Source: Rhizopus sp. PT2906
Taxonomy: Eukaryota; Mucoromycota; Mucoromycetes; Mucorales; Rhizopodaceae
Reading direction: 5' to 3'
Assembly: GCA_025529335.1 (NCBI GenBank)
Contig: JAMYHX010000081.1
Location: 52,029-116,028 of the forward strand
Length of the DNA: 64,000 bases
Made by a program: the position numbers and the translations under genes. Each line of letters begins with the position of its first letter. The first letter of the stretch is position 1. The notes below the pieces were generated by a model. That model was not told where the DNA came from, did not search any database, and was given only the letters and a program-made list of their open reading frames with translations. This document shows, in pieces, positions 55,228 through 64,000 of the stretch.

Positions 55228-56666
55228 TTACATGAGGATTTGGCTGTGGTAGGATGACTTGAGTTCTTTGTGAGGCAAGACGATACAGTTACGAATAATC
55301 GTTTCGTCATGAACAGAGACCTCTTTACCTATGTGAATTAATTGTCAGTGTGAGGCCATGGATTCGACAATAAAAACTAACCTAAAATAGTAATACTCTG
55401 TGCCTTTACACCATTCTTCATCATTTCATCGTTATCGTCATTGACAGCCGTGCCTTCTACACGAGCCCAGGCACCAATTCGACTATTCCAACCAATGACT
55501 GAATGAAGAATACAACTGGCATGCTATATATATACAGTTAGTATCTATGTAAATTGAAAGAACTAATTTCTTACATCGACTGTGACGTTATCGAGAATGA
55601 TCGAATCCTTCACTCGAACACCTTTACCAAGGACAACACGAGGACCAATGGAGACATTGGGTCCAATCTATAAAATTTGATTTCTACGTGCTCAACAGAA
55701 CAAAAAAAAAAATTACCTTGGCTGTGGGATCGACTTGAGCTGAAGGATGAATGTAGACAGCACCCTTGATCTCTGGTCCTTCAGGCTTATTCTGAGCTAG
55801 TCGATCGGACTGTTGACTCTGTTGTAATTCAAGATAAGCAGCATTAGCCGAGATAGCGGATCCAGCTGTCTTGATTTGCTTCCAGAAACCATGTGTTAGG
55901 TGAGCATATAACCTTTTAGCTTCTGCCAAGGGACGGAGCAAGTCTCTCTCAAGACTGAGCTTACCATCACTCGTCGAAGAATAGAATGTGTCATCGATCG
56001 TCTCTCTTTCCTTCTTGGCATCAATAGCCTTTTTGATCTCTTGAAAGACAGCGACATCAAAGAGATAGACACCACAGGAGATCAAGTCTGAGATATACGT
56101 GTCTGGCTTTTCAACATAGTGAAGTACCTGGTTTGATTCTGGATCGGCAATCAAACAGCCATATTTGGTTGCTCGATCGCGAGGTACTTTTGTACTGAGC
56201 ATCGTACAGAGACCACGATGTTTCATGTGTGTTTCCATCATGTCGTTCAAAGGAAAATCGCAGGCAATGTCGACGTGCATCACAAAGAATTGCTGAGGAT
56301 TGCCACGTATGACTTCATCACGGAAATGATAGATTCCGCCAGCTGTTCCTAAAGCTTGATATTCACGAAGATATCTAGATTTAAAGGTTAGAATGATGAC
56401 AAGATTATATAGATTAAACTTGACTTGATGTGAAGATGAGGGAATTCTTGGGAAGCTTGTTCGATGAATTGGGAAAACACGGAATCTTCAAAGAAACCAA
56501 TGATCAACACTTCTTTTAGTTCTTTTACTTTAGAAAGAGCAGACAAGTGGTGATGAACAAGAGGTGCTCCGGCCACAGGGAATAAGGGTTTAGGAACATC
56601 AAGCGATAAGGGCCTAAAACGCGTCCCTCTTGAAGGACCACCAACGAGAATAACTGCTTTAAACAT
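55228..56666 (-). CDS. GMPPA: mannose-1-phosphate guanylyltransferase alpha homologue
   Basis: Six exons, about 430 aa. The nucleotidyltransferase domain starts KAVILVGGPSRGTRFRPLS and contains PKPLFPVAGAPLVHHHLSAL, EYQALGTAGGIYHFRD and VVLGKGVRVKD. The C-terminal left-handed beta-helix begins VYIHPSAQVDPTAKIGPNVS. Overall it matches GMPPA rather than the catalytic GMPPB: the motif reads GGPSRGTRFRPLS, with the insert typical of the alpha form. GMPPA binds GDP-mannose and regulates GMPPB in glycan precursor supply. The first donor is GTCAAG, unusual but in phase. Confidence 0.92.
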
Positions 56667-56853
56667 GAAAGAAATATAAAAGAAACCGCCCTACAGACAC
56701 ACGCAGCACATGGATGGACATATAAGGAAGGTTACATGGAAATACAAATAGTTTTGCCATTTTAAATCGTCCTGGAGAGAAACGCTCACGTAAAATATTA
56801 TTTATTTTATGACCCTTTATCCATAACAACTCATACAGTTATTAAATATAAAA

Positions 56854-57773
56854 ATGCTTCCTATTACTGCTGATTTTGTTTGCTCTACTGTTCCAGATTA
56901 CGAGGAAAGTGTTCAGACTCTCGTCTTTACTACGTCTGATAAGTTTGAGGAATGGTTCAAAAAGGACGCGTTCTTGCATTCTAAGTGGGTATTTAAACGA
57001 CAATATCCCATTGCAAGCAATCACCAAAGACGAAGAGCAATTCCTTGCTTATTTTAGAACAAGATGGTTGGTCAAAAAGGAACTTTTCCGTAAAGCCTGG
57101 CGACCAAGTGCCCCTTTCCATACCAACAACTTATTGAATCATATCACAATCAATTGAAAACGTTTTACCTTGGTCACGCTCGACGCAGTCGCTATGACTT
57201 TTTGATTTACACTTTGCAAGAAACGTTGATGGTCGACTACCGTCAGGAGACTTTGAAATGTTTGTATGGTTTTCAAACTGTCAAATTAAGCCTAAATGAT
57301 ATGAAGAAGAAAAGATTGGCATATGCTCTTGACAAAGGTACTGCTACAAGTATGGTTCAGCGCTCTAAAGATGATGGTGATATGTATGATTGCAAGTCAT
57401 TCACTGACGATTACATTTGGTACGAAATCGAATTGAAAAATGATCACCTCTTCCGTTGTAACTGCCCTGATGACTCGAAGCTTTGTAAGCATATCTTGTT
57501 AGTTAACAGAGAGTGGCTGATGTTCCATATACTCTTCGTTCTGATATTATTGTTGATGCTAATACTACTGGACTAAACCATGAAGAACTTGCTGTAAATG
57601 ATATCAATTTCACAGATACTACTAATGAATTTATACATAAGCAATCTTAGAAGGTGATGTGTAGTTTACAACGCGATAAATTGGAAGTTATTAACCATGC
57701 TGCCAAAACATCATATTATATGATGAAAGAAGCTGCAGTTATTCCTCAAACACTTCCTGAACGTCAAAGATAA
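56854..57773 (+). mobile_element. MULE-type transposase relic with SWIM zinc finger
   Basis: Protein fragments in three frames follow one another: FEEWFKKDAFLHSKWVFKRQ, TKDEEQFLAYFRTRWLVKKE, PSAPFHTNN, then FYLGHARRSRYDFLIYTLQE and DKGTATSMVQRS. The SWIM motif C-x-C-x7-C-x-H (CNCPDDSKLCKH) is intact. A last section (DIIVDANTTGLNHEEL to VIPQTLPERQR) contains one TAG. At least three frame changes make it non-functional. SWIM motifs at this position are typical of Mutator-like transposases. No terminal inverted repeats were found. Confidence 0.7.
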
Positions 57774-59202
57774 GAATATTATTATCTCATATTTTTAAAT
57801 AAGCAATAACCCAATGCTTCTCTTGATTCATTATGCCATCTCTTTTTTTTAAGTCTTTTCACTGCCTTGATTATTCATATTGCAGAAATATTTGTTCCAA
57901 CAGCGGGATTATTTGGTGGATACTACGCGCACGAGGAAATCCACGAGAAGGCTAATGCTAAGGGCGCTTCCTTGGGGCACTATATGTGGCGTCACTTTGC
58001 AACTTCACACTACCAAAGCGTCTACATAACCTATGTTCAAAGATTAATAACATGAATGGAAAACACACTAGGTACATACTCGTCGTTTAAAGTTCTCGAA
58101 GATGTCATCCTAAAAAGTAATGTTGCAGGGTTTTGCGCGTGAAGACCTAAATCAAACACGAAAGTCCAGTGGTGCGTGTATACTACAATAACTTTATCTT
58201 TTCTCTGTATTTTTTACTTTTATGTGTACAGTGTCATATCGCTGAACTCAATCATCATGCAAGCCATGAACAGAAGCGGCATTTATTCTTATCAATCATT
58301 CAGGTATTCTCTTTTTGTTCTTTGACACAAAGGAAGAGAACCGAGGCATTTTTGGTATCGGTAGTATATTACTTCAATGCTAAGAGAGAGAGTAGTCTGA
58401 GTATGCATTCTTTCTTTAAAGCTGTTTCTTACTATTCATTCCAGAAGGATCCATGTTGAAAAGAAAAGGAAATTTGCAAAAAGGACATCACGTCTCTTTT
58501 TTGTTCGATGTGCTCCAGCGAGTGAAATTTGTTGAAAATACCCGGTCATGAAATGCGCTTGTAGTAGCCAGGCGAGGTTCAGTCCTTGGCACCCTTAAGT
58601 GAAAGTGATTAGGGCCATAGAGTTGCTATGCATATTGGTGTCCGTGTGTATATGTCATCATGGGTAGCGTATACCTTATCTGCACTGGTCCTGGGTAGCC
58701 ACAATCAAGACAAACAGAGGAGATCTATGGTTGCCCAACGGTCATTCAACATCTTTGGCAAAGTCCAACATTCAAGTGCCCGATGACTCTTGATAAGCAA
58801 CCTTATGATCTCATTAAAAATAATAATTGAAATTGCTTATAGAGCATGTCCTTGCAATATGGCCCCTCTCTTTTCTTTTTTATCACCTCAAATAAATTGC
58901 TCATACCCCTAACAACTTCTTCTTAACCATCTTTTATGCGTTACTGGCCGTTATAAAAGATACACATATTACTGATATAATCTTTGCTCGCAATCAAAAT
59001 ACTAGGCAAGTTAGCTTCAAACGTTTGACAAGGTTAGTCTCATTGTTCTGGGCAACTTAACCTCACACAAGTGTCCAAAAAGGTGGGCGGACTTTTCAAA
59101 AATTCAGTAAATTGAGAGTGGAAGCACAGTAACTTATATTTCTTTATTGTTTCCCTCTCTTTTTTCTCTCTTTCTTTTTCTTCTTCTTCTTCTCTTTCTT
59201 TA
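57774..59202. other. long gene-poor stretch
   Basis: A short fragment at about 57885-57985 (FVPTAGLFGGYYAHEEIHEK) follows an intron-like acceptor and looks coding but isolated. Nothing else is recognised. The last 60 bp is the CT-rich leader of the LIM gene. Confidence 0.45.
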
Positions 59203-60883
59203 ATGGCTACTTCAGAAAGAATTTCACAGATTCTACCAACAGTAAAATGTTCAGATTGTGGAAAAGATGTAGAGATTCGTCGACTAGGAGATCATCTCTG
59301 TTCGAGTCAACCACCCATTCCTGCACTTCCTATTTTAAAAGGTATTTTCATATGCTTACAAAACAGAAAAGACTGAACGATTGTAGATAAATACAAAATG
59401 AACCAGGCCAATCCAAATAACAAACGACCCGATTTGCCAAGTCCACCTACACCACCTTTGATGAAGAATATGTATGAAAAGAATCATAGTTTTGAAGACT
59501 TTTATAGTAAACCAAAGAATCCACTAAGTCCTCCATTTCGGTAATTAAGAGAATATTGGGTAAATGATTTGATATGAACAACTTTTTCTTTTTTTATATA
59601 TATTTATAGTCAAAATGAATCAAGCTTTGATCTTCGTTACGGTAAGCATATAAAAAAAATCAAGGGGAAAAAAGTTTATTGATGCATATACATACTTTCC
59701 TTTAGGAGGACCAAGGAAACAATCGCTTGGAAACATTTATCAACAACCACCCTATTCTCAATCAACGCCCGCCAATATGAGCAATAATGGAGGTGGAGGT
59801 GGAGCATTAGATAATCTTATGGCAGATCTGATGAATTCTATGAATGATGACCTTCATCTAGGCACAATGCCTACAAAGATCAATAATAATAGTTGTGGTG
59901 TGTGTGGGGAAGAATTTGATTATAGAGACGATGTGAAGACAGTGGATAACAAGGTAAAGTTTGATGAAAAACTTTAAAGCTAAAATTATTAAATATTACC
60001 AGTGTTACCACAAAGCATGCTTTACTTGCCGCTTGTGTTGCCAACCATTTGATCAGCGTCGTACACACTATGAGCATGAAGGAAAGTTGTACTGTGAAAG
60101 AGACTATCACGTTGTGAAGAATAGGATGACTTACGCTACATGGTAAAACAAGTGACCATGACAACCTCTTCATTGACTAATCTATTGTGTGTCTAGTGAA
60201 AAAGTGATTCCACCTCATATACCACCTATTAAAGCATTAGGCAAATTTTATCACCCAGGACATATCAAATGTTATCACTGTTATGATCCAATCGACGAAC
60301 GAACGGGATGGAAAGAGTACCAGGGTCGACTGTACTGTAGATCCGACTTTAAATCCTTATTTTTACCCAAATGCAGGGCATGTAACCGACCTGTTGAAAA
60401 GGAGGCGGTGTCTGCCATGGATGGCAAATTAAAAGGCAAGTGGCATTTAGAATGCTTTGGTTGTCATGTAAGTTTAAACGAATCATTCGATTCATTCGCT
60501 TATGTTTTCTTGGTAGACATGTCATCGTCCGTTTCCAGATAATACCTTTTATGTCTTTGAGGACTCACCTTATTGTAAAAGACATTACCATCAATTAAAT
60601 AATTCCTTGTGTAGAACGTGTGATGAGCCCATAGAAGGACCATGTGCACAGACAATTGAAGGTTGGCGATTCCATCCTTCTTGTTTTGGTTGCAGTGTAG
60701 GACAAAGAAAGTTCAAGGTTGATCTTATTTCTTATGCTCTATATATAGGTTTGTCACTATCCCATTACAGATATTTATTACATGTTTGAAAGAAGAATCT
60801 ATTGTGAGACACATATCAGACAATTACAGATGCAACGCAATGTACGAGCAGAAAAGCGCAAGACACAATTTGGAAGGATTTAA
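59203..60883 (+). CDS. LIM-domain protein (paxillin-like)
   Basis: About eight exons. The N-terminal 170 residues are mostly disordered and Pro/Asn-rich, with an early CSDC. LIM domains follow, their zinc ligands split across introns. They are CGVCGEEF...CYHKACFTCRLC with YCERDYH; CEKVI...FYHPGHIKCYHCYDP with YCRSDF; CRACNRPV...WHLECFGCHTCHRPF with YCKRHYH; and a fourth, CRTCDEPI...FHPSCFGC with YCETH. LIM proteins of this layout scaffold actin and polarity complexes. The final junction is uncertain: a GTGTAG donor gives CFGCNIYYMFERRIYC, in which one zinc ligand is missing. Confidence 0.85.
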
Positions 60884-60889
60884 CTTTAT

Positions 60890-62335
60890 TTAAACACCTT
60901 TGTGGTCAAATGCGAACCACCAAATTAAAATACCAGCTACAATTAGTAAAATAATAAAAATAACAAAACACATCCATTTTTTCTATTTTTAAAATTGTTT
61001 AAAATGTGTATATTGTAGATTTCCTTAAATGACTTACTGCACGTGTACTTTTGGCACTAACAATGGCTTTATCAATATCTTTATTACCTTGCTCTAAATC
61101 AACAAGTGTATTCTCTGCATGTGTTTCGATCTGTTGAAGTGTTTCTCCTTGTTGTTCTACCATCATTTGCATATCAACAAATAGTTGATGTAGCTCAAGT
61201 ATTGTCTTTTCAATCTTTTTAATGTCATCATGTCTGGATTGAACTTCGGACAAGACAGCTCTTGCTTGTCCTGATCGATTTGCTTGCATCAACTATAATA
61301 ATAGATGAGTATATATATCGAGATTGATAAAATGAAAGCTTACAGATTGTGCAAAGATCTGTGGTGGTTCATCTGATTCCAGTACACGATCGATATCATC
61401 TGAGGTAGCATTCGGTTGAACGATCTTGATCTGTCTTTCTACTCTCTGTCGATATTTTTGTTGGTATGTTCTTTCTATGTCTTGATATCTTTGAATTGTT
61501 TCAATAAACTTCTTTTTTAGTGCTGCATGCTGGGTTTTACGCATAGGTAAATCTCCAGAATGAACGGGCATACGGGCATTACTCAGTTCAATAGCTATAT
61601 ATAAAATATGAGTCTATTTGATAACAAGCCTTTCATCTCAATATATTACCTTTGATCTTGTTTTTACACTCATTATTTAGTTGAGTGGTCTGCTTGACAA
61701 TCTTTTCTAGTCTATATGAATTCTCGGCTGCCTGCTCGTCCGTAATATTGGTCAATGCTGACCCATGTAGCTCTTCAATGGTGGAAATATTGCTCAGGAT
61801 CTTTTTATTCAACTCTTTCACTTCTTCAACCTATAATCCAATGGTTAAAATTATCCTTTATATCTATTGAATAACTTACGGCTTGAAAGAATTGATCAGT
61901 AGAGTGAAGTGCACTATCAGATGGAACCCTTTGGCTCATCTCATATTGTTCTTTACTCTCTGGAGCATGTCTGTCTCCTCTTGATCCGTGATGGTATGTG
62001 GGTGAAGGTGAAGCAGGAGGACGATAGCCAGTATCATGTCTACCTGTTGGCATAGGAGGTACAGGTTCATCATCATCACTTTATTTCATATATATTAAGC
62101 TTTTGATTTATGTGCTTATGTATGCGTTTTACCTAAGGCGACTTTACACACACACAAGATGAGGTTAGCAATCAATCTATCAGTCTTGTCTTTACTTACT
62201 CGTATTTCTTTTCGTTACTGTTTGCGCCCTAATAGACAAAATATAAATATAAATATAAATATAAATTCACTTGCTATATTATATTACCCGTAGCTCAGCT
62301 AAACGATCTCTGCTCATGGTGAATCTTGAAGCCAT
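60890..62335 (-). CDS. plasma-membrane syntaxin (Qa-SNARE, Sso-like)
   Basis: At least six exons, about 320 aa. The Habc region includes VEEVKELNKKILSNISTIEE and the second helix LEKIVKQTTQLNNECKN. The SNARE motif follows IKKIEKTILELHQLFVDMQMMVEQQ, with the zero-layer Gln in VEQQGE. The last exon supplies the membrane anchor WMCFVIFIILLIVAGILIWW. The linker after the first 26 residues is Pro/Ser-rich. Sso-type syntaxins drive exocytic fusion. A 9-nt exon at 62133-62141 may lie in the second intron. The stop is 6 bp from the convergent LIM gene stop. Confidence 0.9.
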
Positions 62336-62483
62336 GTTTAAAGAAAGGAATGGGTGATTAAGAAAAGAAAAAAAAAAAAGAATGAATGAAGAAAGAAGAT
62401 GTTGTGAAAAAGGAATAGATTTTTTATTGTTTTTTTGTAAAAAGACAAAATGGTTGCACAATTCAAATTAAAAATAAATCTCC

Positions 62484-63239
62484 TTATGGATCGGTTTTCT
62501 TCTTCTTCTTCTCCTCGATCTTGTCAATATTCTCTTCAGGTACCTATCAATTATATTAGTTGACTATTTTTGAATAGAATCAACTTACATTGGGCCAATG
62601 AGTCAAGATGATATTGTAGATGTCATCACTAAAGTCCCCCTGAACTACAATTTCATCTTGACCTTGGTTATTCTTTGCAACAGAAGAACCACAAGCGAAT
62701 CGATTGGCAAACATCTTGGCTGCCTTTTTCAAATCAACTCCAAAAATGTCCAAGCCGTGAATCGTAGTAACACACTTTCTCTTGTTTCTTTCGTTACGTT
62801 TGATCAAAACACGTGATGCCTTTTTATCTTTGCATTAAAACTTTGAAAAGATGACTATTCCTCTCTATATATTTACCATCTTCTTTTTGATTTCACGTTC
62901 CAATTTGGCTTCAAGTTTAGCTGATTTATCCTTGACAATCGTTCGAGTATCCTTTCCATTACTTTCTTCCTCTAAACTAGTATTTTCCATACCTTCTGTT
63001 ATACCTTAAAATATCTTTAATAATGACGTTTTTAATGACATCCAACTTAAAAGTTCACCTTTGATACCATAGACCTCGTTGTACTTGTCTTCGTCATGTT
63101 CCCTTAACCATAACTTGCACTTTTCTTGTGTTCCACTGAATTCACAATACTACACAAATTAGTTTCCACACTTTTTCTTTCTTCATTCATTTACTTCTAA
63201 AGGCATTGTACAAACTGACATGGATACAGCATTAGTCAT
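62484..63239 (-). CDS. DENR: density-regulated protein (DENR/Tma22) homologue
   Basis: Five exons. The N-terminal zinc-binding segment reads YCEFSGTQEKCKLWL. A Lys/Glu-rich linker follows. The SUI1 domain reads RVLIKRNERNKRKCVTTIHG and KKMFANRFACG-like KMFANRFACGSSV, ending VVQGDFSDDIYNIILTHWP. The last exon encodes a Lys-rich tail. With MCT-1, DENR recycles 40S subunits and promotes re-initiation after short upstream frames. Splicing of CCCAAT|gtaagt to GTACCT is fixed by the conserved PNVPEENI. Confidence 0.92.
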
Positions 63240-63774
63240 TGTTATATACACACACACGATTATTCTAAGCTACTTACTACCACATAAATAAACTTTGCGT
63301 GGCTCGACCGTCATTTTTGATTACAAAAGAAATAATAAAAAAAGAGAAAGGAAATGTCAGTAGACAAGCTACAACTATCAACTTGACTTTGCGCGCATTT
63401 TTTATAGAGTATTACAGCCAATGAAAATTCATTAAACAGTCGCTCTTGAATGGCTTAGATCAGATATAGTATTTACTCATTTAATATCATCTTATTGTTT
63501 GTTATTATAAAAAAGAAAGGAGGAGTAATAAATGCAAGGAGAAAGTTAATGGTGACAACAATAGAGCCTATCCCCTTGTATATTTGCATTATCTCCTTTC
63601 TTTTTTTTTTTGGTGTTGTCTAATATTCAAGGTAGTATGATCCCTCCTTCTTCATATTACAGTAATATTATATCATTGAAAGAGAGATGTAAGTAAACAG
63701 TATCTCTCACTTTCTCTCTCTCTCCCTACTTGAGACTCAAATTACACACTTGCTCTTCCTAGCAATGATTGCTT
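63240..63774. other. divergent promoter region
   Basis: About 535 bp between DENR (-) and DIM1 (+). A/T-rich, with T-runs and CT tracts. No gene seen. Confidence 0.5.
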
Positions 63775-63793
63775 TAGTGGGATCAAAGGAATG
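63775..63793 (+). promoter_or_regulatory. short upstream ORF and 5' UTR intron of DIM1
   Basis: ATG at 63775 opens a short frame. The donor GTAAGT at 63794 and acceptor TTTAG ending 63889 define a 96-bp intron. After splicing the upstream frame is 9 codons and its TGA stop is formed exactly at the junction (TG|A). The main ATG follows 9 bases later. Confidence 0.45.
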
Positions 63794-63897
63794 GTAAGTG
63801 ATTGGATATCCGATCAGGAACTGTGACCGTTTATACCCTCTTACATATACACAATCTTTATCTCTCTTTTTTTTTTTTATTCTCTTTAGATCAAAAC

Positions 63898-64000
63898 ATG
63901 CCCAAATTAACAGCCAAAGCAGCCAAAAAGACAGAAACAAAAGATGAGATGAGAGCCTTTGGTCCTCTCTTTAACAAGGATCTCGGTCAGCACATTTTGA
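63898..64000 (+). CDS. DIM1: 18S rRNA dimethyladenosine transferase, 3' end outside window
   Basis: The first 34 codons are visible. The Lys-rich N-terminus (MPKLTAKAAKKTETK) is followed by LFNKDLGQHIL, the conserved entry to the SAM-binding domain of KsgA/Dim1 enzymes. Dim1 dimethylates two adjacent adenines near the 3' end of 18S rRNA in the nucleolus. The gene runs off the window. Confidence 0.85.
   Translation, partial: MPKLTAKAAKKTETKDEMRAFGPLFNKDLGQHIL

Noticed and set aside
58570..58605. T-arm-like hairpin CGAGG-TTCAGTC-CCTTG, possible tRNA
   Set aside because: The loop lacks the invariant A58 and no matching acceptor or anticodon arms were found upstream.

Overview
This looks like a stretch of nuclear genome from an early-diverging fungus, most likely Mucoromycota (Mucorales-like). 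The DNA is AT-rich. Genes are compact and carry many short introns (about 40-100 bp, mostly GT-AG with A/T-rich interiors). T/CT-rich tracts precede start codons. Gene content is fungal: an AIG1-type GTPase, a DUF3759/CipC-like domain, a NPR/HAL-type kinase, a Zn2Cys6 factor, Sso-type syntaxin and a ThrE-type transporter. Species is not claimed. All exon models are mine, from splice signals, reading phase and family conservation; no transcript evidence was available.

Layout. 0-3 kb: end of a C2H2 zinc-finger gene, an intronless GAPDH, and a gene-poor stretch holding a possible spliced structured RNA. 3.3-13.4 kb: L-2-hydroxyglutarate dehydrogenase, a CDK5-like kinase with 11 introns, an ankyrin protein, a GRIP-domain golgin, chaperonin subunit CCT6, an intronless Pho85-type kinase, and a small coiled-coil protein. 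13.4-15.3 kb: no intact gene, but a decayed Helitron protein. 15.3-23.5 kb: a kinesin-4-type motor, two small secreted knottin-like peptides, and a ricin-B lectin fused to a DUF3759 domain. 24.6-32.6 kb: a TRAIP-like RING protein, RBM25-like splicing factor, F-box/EF-hand protein, HAL-type kinase and dynactin p25 (DCTN5). 32.8-47.3 kb: a secreted subtilase, a bromodomain-ankyrin-AT-hook-bromodomain protein, a ThrE-type transporter, a Zn2Cys6 factor, a hypothetical protein, an AIG1-type GTPase, proteasome ATPase Rpt6 and a Tim17-family protein.

47.3-52.8 kb is a repeat island unlike its surroundings. It holds three related, partly broken copies of an unrecognised family with a PD-X18-ExK motif. 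It also holds a frameshifted Rpn-like nuclease relic, two minisatellites, and an internally deleted transposase relic sitting next to a stray copy of the nuclease-relic tail. This is the best candidate for something little described.

53-64 kb returns to housekeeping genes: AMPK beta, CK2 beta, GMPPA, then a SWIM/MULE transposase relic and a gene-poor 1.4 kb, then a LIM protein, a syntaxin, a DENR homologue and the 5' end of DIM1.

Cross-cutting observations: several convergent gene pairs have almost no space between stop codons (one pair shares a TTATAA palindrome); three introns look like GC-AG; one start codon is split by an intron; and two CDK paralogues 7 kb apart differ by 11 introns to none.
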